DNA of 64,000 bases, taken from Phyllostachys edulis (taxonomy: Eukaryota; Streptophyta; Magnoliopsida; Poales; Poaceae). Shown here in pieces: positions 45,386 to 57,160 of this stretch. Within the stretch, counting starts at the first letter, position 1, and every line of letters begins with the position of its first letter. The position numbers and the translations under genes were made by a program. Where the stretch lies: NCBI GenBank assembly GCA_036346405.1, contig CM070548.1, positions 67,542,877 to 67,606,876 on the forward strand, given 5' to 3'. The notes beneath the pieces are model-generated. The model was not told the origin of the DNA and made no database searches. It saw nothing but the letters and a program-made list of their open reading frames with translations.

Positions 45386-46989
45386 GAGAGTTGGGCCCTA
45401 GGGGATGACGCTGGGCCAGGCGTAGTGGGTCGAAGCCAAGGGAAAGAGAAAAACCCTGGGGGAGCGATGAACTGAGGGCGGTGATGTCGCGACAACGGCG
45501 CGGCTCCAGTAGTGGCGACAGGACAACGATGGTTGGGTGCCAACTCCCCTGTTCGTGTGCTATGGCGGTGACGTGGTGCCAGTGGTAGCCTTGCAACTGC
45601 AGATCTTCTTGAGAGCGTCATGACGACGCAAGACAGAGGAGGCAAAGGACTAGGTTGGCAAAGAGAGAGAAAGAAATGAAATGCAAAATTCGGGCTGGGT
45701 CGGGTGGTTCGGCCCAGACCACGCTTTTAGGTCGAGTTTTCAAATGACAACCCAGAAATTCAAACATTGGTGAAGTGCAACAAAAAGCTTTTAAAAATCC
45801 CTCATTTTTAAACAATTGAACTGAAAGTGCATTTTGGGGTGTTACATTGGGCCAAGCCCAACTCCAATTCGGTCACTAGAACCCGAAAACAACTCCTAAA
45901 TACAAACGACGCGAACTCTAGTGTTTTGAATGGAAACAAAATATACATGGCCGAAATTATGAGTATAATTTGGCCTAAATACTTGGCATGCAAGCCCACA
46001 CAATTCCCTAACTCATAAGGCCCAATTCGGATTGAAATCCGCTTCAAATTCGGAATTGACTTTGGGCTGAAATTTGGAGAGTGCTCCAATTCGGATTTTG
46101 AGTTTGTGTTGGAGTCCAATGACCCTCCATCATGCCAGGCCTAGCCAAAGCCCACCTTGGGATGTGTGCCTCCCTCTTTGGGCCCATGCGCTATCTTGGC
46201 CCTTCCTTGGCTTGGCCCATGCGGCTGGTTCTTGTTTTGCTTTGGCGTGTGTGAGTAGAACTCTTCCTCTTGGCTTGGTTGAAGGCTTCTTGGCCCATGG
46301 CCATGCGGCAACCCTGGGCCCACAAGCTCCCTCTTCTCTTGGCTTCTTCTTTGGTTTGGGTTTCTATCCTTCTTTGTTGGCCGAATGGCTTGTTTCTTTT
46401 CTCCTCTTGGCCGAATGTAATGCAAATGCTTGCATGTTTTCCTCCCTTGTGGTGCCTTCCTCTCTCACCTCCCGCTGGACACTGTAAGTCGATGGGATGT
46501 CCTGATCATTCCCAGTGAGACACATTTGTGTATGCTTAAGGAAATTTTTTTATATGCCACTACAAATGTTTCAAATCACTAGTCTTGCATTGCAAAGTGA
46601 TCTCTCCCTTACATACCACTATATTACAAAATTGTTACCCTTATTTTCCACTACCGCCAGCTCTGTTAGATTTTGCTTGTCAATTTTTTTTCTCCAAAAT
46701 GTCCAAATTACCCTCGTCTTCTTCCTCCTTCACTCCTCTTTTGCACAGAAACAAACACACAGGCGGTGGCGATGTCGTGGGAAGTAGAGTAGGAGGAACC
46801 AGGGGAGGGGGCCCACGGTTGGCTACGCAAGGTGCTGGGCAAGGCTGGTGTTAGCAAGCGTGGTGGAGCCGGTGAGGTGTGTGATGTGTGCGACAAAGAA
46901 GAAGGAAGAAAACAACAAGGGCAAAATGATATTTTTCATAGTTACTTCATGACTTGACTGGTCAACGATGGCATAAAAGAGGATTTTTT

Positions 46990-47108
46990 TAATAATACAT
47001 TTTTAATAGAATTACATAAATAAATATTCATTTAATAAAATTACAGAAATAAATGTCCGTTTAATAAAATTATATAAATAAATATCTATTTAATAAAATT
47101 ACAAAAAT
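46990..47108 (+). repeat. AT-rich tandem repeat in MULE left end
   Basis: Three to four copies of a roughly 37-bp unit ending in 'tttaataaaattaca'. An inverted counterpart of one unit lies at about 51060-51125 in the right end. Confidence 0.75.
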
Positions 47109-47109
47109 G

Positions 47110-47290
47110 GGGTTATGTCGCCATTCCAAATGGTGAAATGGCCATATCGCCCACCGAACAGTGCTGAAAGCTCCTATCGCTATTTGGAATGGCGATTTGC
47201 CTAAAATTTAGGCAAATCACCATTGTAAATGGCTATAGAGATCCCGCAAGTCCTTGTCGCCATTCCAAATGGTGAAACAACCTCTCCTAT
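47110..47290 (+). repeat. Palindromic subterminal repeats, MULE left end
   Basis: Four near-palindromes of the form TCGCCATTCCAAATGGTGA lie at about 47118, 47180, 47215 and 47260. Similar ones occur in the right end (50899-51055). Confidence 0.75.
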
Positions 47291-47674
47291 AAAAGATCCA
47301 AAAAAATCAGGCAAAATTCGCTTTTATCCAGAAAAAAAGAAAGAGAGGGGAGGGAAGGGAAGGGAAGGGATATGAACAAAGAGGTGTAGAGGGGAGGAGA
47401 GGAGCTAGCGAACCGCTGCCCGTTCGGTCGTCCACCTCGTAGGTACTTTTTTAACTGAATGGATTAGATAGTTTGAGATGTATGGTTATATAGTGTAGTA
47501 TATTGTAGTGCATCCTTTTTTGCGTGTAGTTAGTTTTAGATATGTTGTTAATTGAGAAAATTTTGTTATGGTGCAGTACGTCGAATATGTTAGATGCAAT
47601 CAATTTCAAAATTTACTACAGTCATGGACTGTTCTGGATGGTCCCAAGGGTGTTGATTTGCGTATTTCCAATCA

Positions 47675-50637
47675 GTGATCGTTAACCTAACAAGACCAGA
47701 GCAGTGTACACGAGGTGTTGTGATGCGGTGGTTGTATTACACCTTTAAATTGGACCATGCTCTGCACAATCTGAAATTGAGCTGCCTTGTCACCCGGTCA
47801 CCACAGGCCACACATTGGGAGTTATTGCAGCTCAAGGGAACGAGGTCATGGCAGTCATACCTAAGAATGGTGAGGGATCATGGGTGAGATTTGGTCCTTC
47901 TAGCCCAGGCATATGCCAATACCATGCCTACATCTGTGGATGAACAAGGGGTAGTTGGTGGTGATGCCAAAGAAGTTGGGGACTCTAGCCACAACATGAC
48001 GCTCACAACGGCCGAAGGTCGGGGAGTTGCTGATGTCGCCGACGAAGACGGGGTCGAAGAAGCTCCTTCGGTACATGAAGCTAGCGGGATTGCAGATGAA
48101 GGTGAGGAGATCGAATCTCTAGTCGAAAGGATGGAGCTTGAAGACCAGGACTATGAGGCATTGTCGGAAGATGAAGGTTCAGATGATGAGGATAGTGGGG
48201 AACAATAGGCGGTTCCATCCGAGTAGAACACGTACCAATTCAACAAACTCGTTATGAATGAAGGATCCTGTGTACTGTGGGAGTACCACCAGAACGAGGT
48301 TGGGTAAGGAGCCATGTACAAATGCAAGGAGGTGGTGCAGGAGGCTGTCAAATTCTTAGCCTTGTTGTTGTGGCGTACATTCACGGTGTGAAGTCTAACC
48401 AAAGGTGCTACGATGTGAAGTGCGAGATAGCGGGGTGCCTTTGGCGAGTGCACGCATTCTAGCCTAAGTGGGACACCTACTAGAATTGCTCTATAGTAAT
48501 CCCTCACACATGTGTCGTTTCTAAATCAATGCAATCCCACAAGAACCTATCGTCAGGCTTCATTGCAAATGTCATGTACGGCGAGATCATGGATAACCTG
48601 GATTTCGAACCACGATCCATCATTTAGGCAATAGATTCAAGGTTCCAATACAGTCAGTTATGCTAAGGTGTGGAGGGCAAAGAAGAAGACATTGGAAACA
48701 AGGTTCGGTACGTTCGAGGACTCCTACCATAACTTGCTTGGACAGCTCCGAGTCATACAGGACAAGAATCCTGGTACTCATGTCACCATTGAGGATTCCA
48801 CGCATCCAAAATTCACAGGGAAGAGTGTACTAAAGAGAGCATTCTTCACCTTCGATGCATGTATCAGTGCATTCCGACTTTGCCGTCTGATCTTGTGTGT
48901 GGATGGCACGTTCCTGACTGGAAAGTACAAGGGAAAGATACTTATTGCAATTGCGACGAACGGGAACAACCAGGTTCTTCCCGTGGCGTTTGCATTCGTC
49001 GAAAGCGAGAACACCGACAGTTGGTTATGGTTTCCGAGGAACATGAAGATTTATATTATACAGGACCGTCCTAACATATTCCTCATACATGACCGACATG
49101 CAGGCCTATTGAGTGCAAAATCTCAGCTACAGCAAGGGCAACATGAGCCACTTCCATGGGTGGATCTGCAGAGTAGGTGGTGCATGAGACACATGGGTGC
49201 AAACTTCTACAAGCAGTTTCACAACAAGAACTTGATGAACCTTTTCAAGCGGTTGTGCAACCAGAACCAATAGAGAAAGTTCGACGCACTCTGAAAAACT
49301 CTAGATGAGCGGACGAGGACGCATAGGAGGGAGGCAATGAAGGAGCTCGCCACAAGCACTGAAAATCTTCCCACGTCATTGCCCAAGTTACCCACAGATG
49401 GTCCCAATTTGACGAGAAAGACTGGCAGGCAGATGAAATGCTTCTCGGACTGGATCGAGCACGAGCCTAAGGTGAAGTGGTCATTGCTATACAACAAGGA
49501 TGGTGCTCGGTATGGTGTCATGACAACAAATCTAGCTGAGGTGTATAATTAGGTCATGCGTAGTGTGAGGTGTCTCCCTTTGGTTGGGCTGCATATCAGG
49601 TGCACATGGCCATATTGGTGAACATATGGACATACTCGCCCAGGGCCGTTGGATCCAAAACGGGCGAACAGGATGAGGAGGACACGCAGACGTGCGAGGG
49701 GGTTTTCGAAAAATGTTGAGTGCTTAGGGGGCAAAACGTAAGATGGCATAAGTGGAGTGGGGAGTTCCACCACTTTTGATCTTGTTCGCCTGTTTTGGAT
49801 CCAACGGTCTTGAGCGAGTATGTCCATATGTTCACCAATATGAGCACCTGATATGTCCCCTTTTGGTTGGTATTGTGGAGGCAATTATGTAGGCACCACA
49901 AAGTACTTTGTTGACCAAATCAACCTCGTGTCGCTCTCTATGGCAAACGAAAGAATACTGTACTACGCCATGATCACCAAGTACATGGAGGAGAAGAGCA
50001 AGAAGGATAAGATGCACAGGGCATTCAAGATGGGCACAAGAGAGTTTTCCTTCGAGGTACTCTCAAGGAGAAATGACAACCTAGGACGAACCGTGAGAGG
50101 ATCACCCATGAGTGCACGCTTGGCTGCACTCGTTGCATATGCACTTACAACAAGCCATTTCTTCTACATAGTCCATGCTCACATGTGATGGCCGCATGTT
50201 CAACATTGGTGCAGTATCCCGGCCAATACCTTTCTGAATATTTCACCAATGAAGAGGTGATGCTAACTTGGAGTGTAAAGTTGTATGGTTACAGCGTGGT
50301 TGGCCATTTCACCGGCCATCCTACCTGGGAGGAGCTGATCTGGGCCACCGAGGTTCATAGGTTGAAGGGAACAGTTGGCCGACAGCAGAGACAACATATC
50401 AAGAACGACATGGATGAAGCAGAAGCCGGACGTCGTACGAGAAAGTGCTCTATTTGCATAGAGTCCGAGCATGCCTTCAAGTATTGCCATGTGAGAAATG
50501 AACATCATGAAGGAGAGGTCAGCAGTTCAGATGGCGTTGCAGGGACCTCATCCGACCGCCTCACTCGAGGGGGGCATTATGGAGATCGACATGGTGGACG
50601 TGGAGCTGGCGGCCACGAGGATGGTTTGTCTTTTTGA
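47675..50637 (+). pseudogene. MULE (MURA-type) transposase, broken
   Basis: N-terminal part at 47675-47887. An acidic region follows (48000-48208), then a degraded DNA-binding region containing YDVKCEIAGCLWRVHA (48410-48460). The catalytic core is one open frame (48668-49273): LCVDGTFLTGKYKGK, FVESENTDSWLWF, FLIHDRHAGLL and CMRHMGANFY. After it come MTTNLAEVYN (about 49520-49550), YMEEKSKKDKMHR (49985) and a C-terminal CCHC-type knuckle CSICIESEHAFKYCH (50447). A stop at 49273, another near 49551 and a 262-bp MITE at 49593 disrupt it. Confidence 0.88.
49593..49854. mobile_element. MITE inside the MULE transposase
   Basis: The two ends are inverted repeats of about 75-80 bp: ATATCAGGTGC, then 'catattggtgaacatatgg', then 'acatactcgc', then 'ccgttggatccaaaac'. 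The transposase reading LPLVG is present on both sides, because GTCTCCCTTTGGTTGG (49572-49587) and GTCCCCTTTTGGTTGG (49855-49870) repeat with two mismatches. A 5-bp GCTGC separates the left copy from the inverted repeat. The superfamily was not assigned. Confidence 0.75.
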
Positions 50638-50889
50638 AATATGTTGTGATGAATGTTCTGCTTACTATCATTGTGATTTGTCGAACAATTATGTGATAGC
50701 ATATGTGCTATTTAGTTGTGTTCTCTGGTGTAATGATGTTATGTGGTACGTCGAATTAATATGTGTAACCTATGTATTATTGCTAATATTATTTCTTATT
50801 ACTTTCTGTTTCTGTTTCTTACTATGAACAATGTAACTACCTAATTTTATGTCTTCTATTTGCTGCTATTTTCAAATTTTATTAAAAAA

Positions 50890-51130
50890 AATTAGGTCCT
50901 GTCGCCATTTGAATTGACGACAATATCTTGTCATCATTTGAATTGGCGACAAGATCCTATGCCAAATGGCTCTGCCGCTATTTGGAATAGCGATCGAGAC
51001 ATTTCACACTATTTTCATGGCGATATGATTATTTCGCCATTTGGAATGACGATAGAAGCCCGTTTTGTAATTTTATTAAACAAGCATTTGTTTCTGTAAT
51101 TCTATTAAAATATATTATTAAAAAATTATA
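50890..51130 (+). repeat. Palindromic subterminal repeats, MULE right end
   Basis: Copies of TCGCCATTTGAATTGACGA-type near-palindromes lie at about 50899, 50928, 50977 and 51031. They are followed by AT-rich sequence inverted relative to 46990-47108. Confidence 0.7.
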
Positions 51131-51280
51131 AAAGAGTATAGTTTAAGTTTGCAATGGTATGGAAGAGAGATGTCACTTTGAAGTGATAGATCAGGGACTT
51201 AGAAACTTTGTAGTGATATATAAAAAATTTCTCCAGTGCTTAAAGGCCTGCAGCAGAACTCTACCCACTGAGAAGTAGTT

Positions 51281-51360
51281 CTCCCGCTGATGCGTGCTCG
51301 AGGACTCCCTCAGGTAGAGGCTCCCGCTGATGCGTGCATGAGGATTCCCTCAGGTAGAGG
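51281..51360 (+). repeat. 40-bp tandem duplication
   Basis: 'ctcccgctgatgcgtgc' through 'ccctcaggtagagg' occurs twice in direct succession with three differences, between the MULE and the SERK 3' end. Confidence 0.9.
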
Positions 51361-51924
51361 TTAGAGGACGCATCAACAAGATTAAGCGTCACTGTGTCTA
51401 GAAATCCTTGTCTCTTTTATGAATGTATTCTTTGGCTAGCTACTAACACGGCCGTGGTTGCAATGACTAGTCCTCTTTGAAGTAGACACGAGAGACGATC
51501 CTACGATCGGTTGGGTTTTTGATCAAGCAAGTTCTTTGTAATTTTAATACAGTACAAGCTGACCAACTATCCCCGTACCCCCATAAGAAAGAAAAACATG
51601 AAAACAGTTTTGCAAGACGCAAAAAAATGTCCTTACTACAACAAAGAGTTTGTACACTGCACGTACAATGGGACCCAGCTACAACATACACCAGACAACT
51701 ACAAGAATGTTCCACAGATTCACCTCAATTGTATACCTTTCACCTTAGCAAACAACTGCAGCCTACCCCAATTTCTGAGGCTAGCAAGGAAACGGAGAAA
51801 AAAAAATGGCATCCCTTGAAATTGTCACTAACAAGACCAGCTACCTTTCATATACACAAGCAGCAATTAGACTGAATAGGCCGATCAAATATTGGATTCT
51901 GTCTAAGCCGTAGAATGATGCCTG

Positions 51925-54900
51925 TCACCTTGGGCCGGACAGTTCCACGGCGCGGAGGTTATACGTGGAGTCGACAATCCAGTCGTTGCGGAGAGGAGCC
52001 AACTCGGCCTCCTGCCTTACCACCTCCACCTTCTGCCATTCCTCCCATCTCTCTGCCAAGCCATCACCTTCGAGCATCCTCACCACCTCCGACATCTTGG
52101 GACGGTCCATCGGGGAGCCCTGCGTGCACAGCAGCGCCACCTGGATCAGCGACTCCACCTCGGTCTCTTCGTAGTTGCTCTGCAGGTCCGGGTCCACCAG
52201 CATCTCCACCTTTTTCTCCTTCAGCAATCCTTTCACCTGTCGAATAGGTAGTTGAGTTATTCATTTAGCCAGTTGTTTTGTGCATTGAGCAGAGTCGGTT
52301 TATTTTGTTGTTCCGATAATTTGACATATTTTTTTATAGTGCATCAGGCATATGATAGAAATGGTTGTCTAGCATATTCTAGACATAATTGATGTCCCCT
52401 GGAAGGGTGAACTGCCAGCTTATCACTCACCAATTTATGCCCTCTATATAACAAGTGAATGGGGCTAAGGACAGATCATGATTACAGGGGTTTTGGTGCC
52501 AATCAGTTAAAAAAATGATCTCTTAAAATAGAACCCATAGACAGCAAAGCAGTATGATCATAACAAAGGCATTAGCTGTAGTGTGATGATAATTTATGCT
52601 CACTCTTGAGAAGAAAAGTATTTACCCAGTCAAGCAGCATAACATCGTCGTCATTTGCAAGACGAGCAAGATCAAATGCCCTCTGTCCGGTAATAAGCTC
52701 CAGAAGCATGATCCCGTAGCCAAAAACATCAGTCTTCTCAGAGGACTTTCCGGTGGAAAGGTACTCAGGAGCAATGTGTCCAATTGTTCCACGAACAGCG
52801 GTTGTTACATGCGTGTCCTTGTAATCCATAAGTTTGGCAAGCCCAAAATCACCCACAACTGCCTCGAAGTCCTCGTCCAAAAGAATATTTGCGGCTTTGA
52901 CATCACGATGGATGATCTTGGGATCACAGTGATCATGCAAGTAAGAGAGTCCCCTTGCAGATCCAAGTGCAATCCGTCTTCTTGTATCCCAATCAAGCGG
53001 TGGTTCAGATGGCTGGCGCTCTAGCACCATCAATGAAAACAAAAACACCTCAGCATATCCTCACAGCAGAAAAGGTAACAAATAAATTGTTTCATTGGCT
53101 GTGGCAACCATATTTGGAATACATTGATTATTATAAGAAGGAATAAAGTACCTCGCAAGCGTGATGCGACACTCCCGTTAGCCATGTATGGATAGACTAG
53201 CAATCGTTCAGTAGGTGTCATGCAGAAACCACGAAGTCGGAGAAGGTTCCTGTGCACTGCCATGCTAATCATCTCAACCTCTGTTTGAAACTGAAGCTCA
53301 CCACCAGGTGTACGCTCCTCTTTTAGTCTTTTCACTGCTACCAATGAGCCATCTGCAAGCCTCCCCTTGTACACTTTTCCAAAACCACCTCTTCCTAAAA
53401 TGTTCTTATTGCTAAAATTGTCACTTGCAACTTGAAGCTCCCGCAATGAGAACTTCTTAAGCTGACCAAGATGAACTTCTGGATCCTCCTCAGCTGAAGA
53501 AAAATGGGACGACATATGAGCAAAATGGGTCGCATGGATAATATGAAAACAACACTATTAGTATACGAAACAGACCAGGCACATCGAAGAAATGCTCTTC
53601 AGGTTTACGGCGGTGGTACAATGCAAATGCAATAGCAGGAACAGCAAACACCAATGCAGCACCAGCAGCAACACCACCAGCGATGGCTCCAGTGCTGGAG
53701 GCACCTAATGGAAGAGAGATAAAATCCAGCAAGCACATGTCACCCAGAATGCTAGATTTTTCTATTGTACTGATAAGACATCAAATTCAAGTAGATTCAG
53801 ACAATTACCTACTGATTGAGTTGGTGGTGTTGGAGGATTGTATGGAGGAGGTGGGGCAAAAGGAGGATCCCCAGGGCAGGGCTTTGTAGTACCAGGACCA
53901 CAGAGAAGTGGATTGTTGGCAAAACTGTGACAATAAAGTAAGATTCATCATCCAAACTGAAGATGCAGTTACGCTAAGCATCATTAAATTTTATGCAGGT
54001 ACAAGACCTTATAGGGGTGAAGAGCGAAAAGGAGCCAGTCGATGGAACTGCTCCTGAGAGGTGGTTGTTTGAGAGATCCCTGCATTATTGAAAGTGTTAT
54101 ATATTCATCCCAACGCATAACGAAACCTTCAAGGAAAACTACGAATGAGTGCAACATGCAACTTACAGTACTTGGAGAGTAGTGATATTGGTCAGGGATT
54201 TAGGGATTTGACCTGACAGGCTGTTGTTGTTAAGACGGCTATCCTTCCAAGTAGGCATAGAAACAAAGAAATGTTAGTGACAGTCTAAAAATATAAGGGA
54301 TAAATGATGCAACAAAAAACAGTAAAACTGAATGGTATGACTGCCGTTCAATCTAGAATAAGGAAGTCAAAAATAGAAACAGAAAGGTAAAAGAAAGAAA
54401 AGGGTGACAACCACAAAAAATCCTTCTATGGGAAAAGAAACAAAAAAAAATTAAAACAAGTTTCACACAAATCAATGCATGCACCATGTCATGTACATTT
54501 TATGTTTTTCTATGAGAACATCTCTTTCCATTCTTGACAGAGAGCTTGCAAGCCTCATTCTCCAAAAAGGAAAAAAGATCACAAGCCTAAAACAACAGTC
54601 AGAAGTACAGATCAACCGAAAAGAACCTAAACAACGTCAAAGTAGCACCATCAAATAAGCATCAACAGATGTGGTAGTAGACAAAAGGAGTATTCTTACA
54701 GGAAGCGGAGCTTCAAAAGATTCCCCAAGCTGTCAGGAATAATGCCAGTGAAGTTGTTCAGATATAGATCCAAACTGACCAGGTTAGTTAGGTTGCCCAG
54801 TTCAGGGGGCATTGTCCCACTTATGTTGTTGTTGTAAAGCTCCCTATTACAAAAAGAATACAAATCAGTTTGCAGATGTAAAGAAGCACATTTCGAAATG

Positions 54901-56998
54901 AGGAAATCTATGCTATATAACTAACAAACAGAAGTAGGCACAAAATATAAAGCAAAATGTGGCATTGTTGCAGGATATGACATCTTTTTTTTGGAACACA
55001 GGATAGGGCATATTCGAACTGTCATGCACCTAGGTGTGAGTCTAAAAAAAATCGAGCATTTATTAGTCACTGCAAATGTGGTAGCAAATCCAGAAACATT
55101 GAGCATATATGATGAAGAGTTTCTAGACATCAAACCAAAACAAATGAAGGAAGGTTCATTTCAACGTCAAGTTCATTTCTGCTGCGCAAAAGCATCTTAT
55201 CTGTACGGCACGTCAGCACTCGGCAACTCTACAGCATGTGTTATTTCTAAATTCGCTAGTTTAGAAAACATATCACTTAGACCACCTCCATCCGAGACGC
55301 TAGTGGGGGAGCAATGCAGGTGGGGAGGGGCATGATCTGGAAGGCCCAAGCGTGAGTCACTACCGCTCGCGATTCATGTGAAGGAAAAAGGTGAACAGGC
55401 CCACATGTTAGTAGATCTAAAGGGCAAGTTAGTTTATATTTAATCCCAATGAAATTAAATAGTGGGTGGGTCCCTCAGAGTACAATAGACGTTAAGGGTT
55501 AGAGTAAATAAAAAGATATAAATGTTATATGATGTGGGTAGCCTTCAGCGTATTTTTAGATGCTAAGGGATGGAGATGCCCTTATACCGAAGTTGAATGT
55601 AAGATGTATTATTAACTGCTAGTGTACAACTTGAAACAATTAGCAAAAACTAGGACACCCAGAACTTACAAATATTGGAGATTTTTCAGCTGCCCAAGCT
55701 GTGGCACCAATGCACCAGATAATTGTGTACTTCCAAGATCACTGAAAAAGAGCAAAATGTATAATCAAAATGAGAACATCTTTAACCCATTGAAATGCAC
55801 CAATGAGAGCTTTCTCATCAACTTACACTCTGATTACACTGTTATCATTGTTACATGTAACATGGAACCATGTACAAGGATTAACAAGAGTGGGATCCCA
55901 ACTCTGCAATACATTGCTAGTATCCTTCAAGCTTTGTCGCAGCATATACAAAGCATCACCTATGGACAAAAGGTAACATTAGCATCGGCAGTCATATAGA
56001 AATTTACAATGAATACATAAGAAAGCTTATTAGCAATGACTGTAGGCAAAAGTTTTACAAAGAAACAGGTATCCTGGGGAAAAGCTATGTAATTGAAGTT
56101 TCCTAAACACCAAAAATATTAGCTATTGCAAGAGGCTCATCAATGGTTAGGATCTGCTGTTATTCTATTTATGGTAGAGTAAGGGGACACATTCTATATT
56201 GTTCAATTATAGGATGCAACAAACCATCTCTTATCACTAGCCATTACAAGAATGCATCCTTCCGACGCAAGCACAGAACAAATCAAATTATCTCACCTCA
56301 AATTCAAAATACGAAAATAGCATGTCCTCATAAAACGCCCTTCTTTTGTTTTGAAATTCACAAGGAACTAACTTTCTATCTTTAACCAAACAAATGATAC
56401 CAACGTGTGGCTCTTTAATACAAAATTATTGTAAAGGGTCTCCATAATGAACTGAACGCCCAAAACAATAGAAAGTGGTAAGTATATAACATAGAAAATC
56501 AGTTATACCAAAAACAAAATTTCCTTCATGCCAATTCCACTATTTGTCCACTCAAAGCCACTAAACAGAGCTACATCGTTCCATTTCCCCCTATTATAAT
56601 TGAAACTTAGTATCTAAAGAGTAAAAAAAATCACAACAGATACACGAAGAGATACTAAGCAGCCTACATAAAGCACTAACAAAATAAAACAATCAAATTA
56701 AACAAAAAAATATCTGAGCTCAATTATTCCATCTCCTCTACAGAGTTCAAACCTCAAATCCCTTAACTTAAACTCGCTAACAAAAGTAATTGGAGGCCAC
56801 TAACCATTTCACCAACCAGGCAACTACCATCGTCCATCGCCATATCCACATCAAAGCAAACCAAACAGAACAACACAACCGCAACGTACCAGATCAGCCC
56901 AACTTACCCTCAGTGTTGGCGACGACCCGTCCCACCCCCACCACCACCACCGCGACGGCCACCGCCCACCACCTCCCCGCCAGCGCCGCCGCCGCCAT
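51925..56998 (-). CDS. SERK: SERK/BAK1-type LRR receptor-like kinase, 11 exons
   Basis: Exons (5' to 3', - strand): 56998-56908, 55959-55827, 55741-55670, 54843-54700, 54238-54167, 54079-54008, 53924-53809, 53704-53576, 53493-53152, 53020-52626, 52236-51925 (TGA). All borders are GT-AG and the total is 625 codons, the family norm. The order is signal peptide (1-27), LRR cap with [10 protein letters not shown], about five LRRs (75-195), the SERK Ser-Pro-rich segment ([17 protein letters not shown]), TM helix (about 238-262) and kinase. The P-loop is [11 protein letters not shown] (310-320), the ATP lysine K331 is in VAVKRL, the catalytic motif is [10 protein letters not shown] (D430) and the metal site is DFG (448-450). 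The tail ends in LSGPR. SERKs are plasma-membrane co-receptors for brassinosteroid, immune and developmental receptors. Which grass paralogue this is was not settled. Confidence 0.96.
55280..55581. mobile_element. Tourist-like MITE in SERK intron 3
   Basis: Ends GACCACCTCCATCC and GGATGGAGATGCCC are imperfect inverted repeats. TTA flanks both sides (55277-55279 and 55582-55584), the PIF/Harbinger target duplication. It is 302 bp with no coding content and lies well away from the splice sites. Confidence 0.75.
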
Positions 56999-57160
56999 TC
57001 CTACTCAAGCGCCAAGTGGACCCCACCTCACCGACGCATGGGCGGGCCCAACCGTCCCTCCCCCGATCTGTACAGCCCGGCCCGATCTGCTGCGCTGCCG
57101 CTGCCGCTGCCGCCGCCTCCCCCTCCCCGTCGAGAGCACAGCCTCTCTCTCTCTCTCTTC
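56999..57160 (-). promoter_or_regulatory. SERK 5' leader region
   Basis: GC-rich sequence directly upstream of the SERK ATG with CCG/CTG repeats and a (CT)n run at about 57142-57158. This is consistent with a grass 5' untranslated region. The transcription start cannot be placed. Confidence 0.4.

Larger units (their letters stand above)
42300..46530 (-). mobile_element. Retrotransposon-derived sequence, unclassified (two LTR-like ends)
   Basis: On the - strand, TGTAACGTCCCG starts at 44157 and TGTAACACCCC starts at 45846. TGTAACRYCCC is a frequent 5' end of grass gypsy LTRs. The two sequences then differ, so they are not a pair of the same element. No pol domain is visible. GC-rich sequence at 44190-45340 gives long frames on both strands without recognisable domains. 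45847-46530 is unresolved and may continue the same debris. Confidence 0.35.
46540..51234 (+). mobile_element. MULE: Mutator-like transposon with decayed transposase
   Basis: The left end GGAAATTTTTTTATATGCCA and the reverse complement of the right end (GGAGAAATTTTTTATATATC) begin imperfect terminal inverted repeats. These share 'cactacaaa' and 'aaagtga' over at least 85 bp. Flanks TATGCTTAA (46531-46539) and AGTGCTTAA (51235-51243) are a 9-bp target duplication with two mismatches. The interior carries a + strand MURA-type transposase remnant. The element lies 690 bp beyond the SERK stop codon. Confidence 0.9.
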
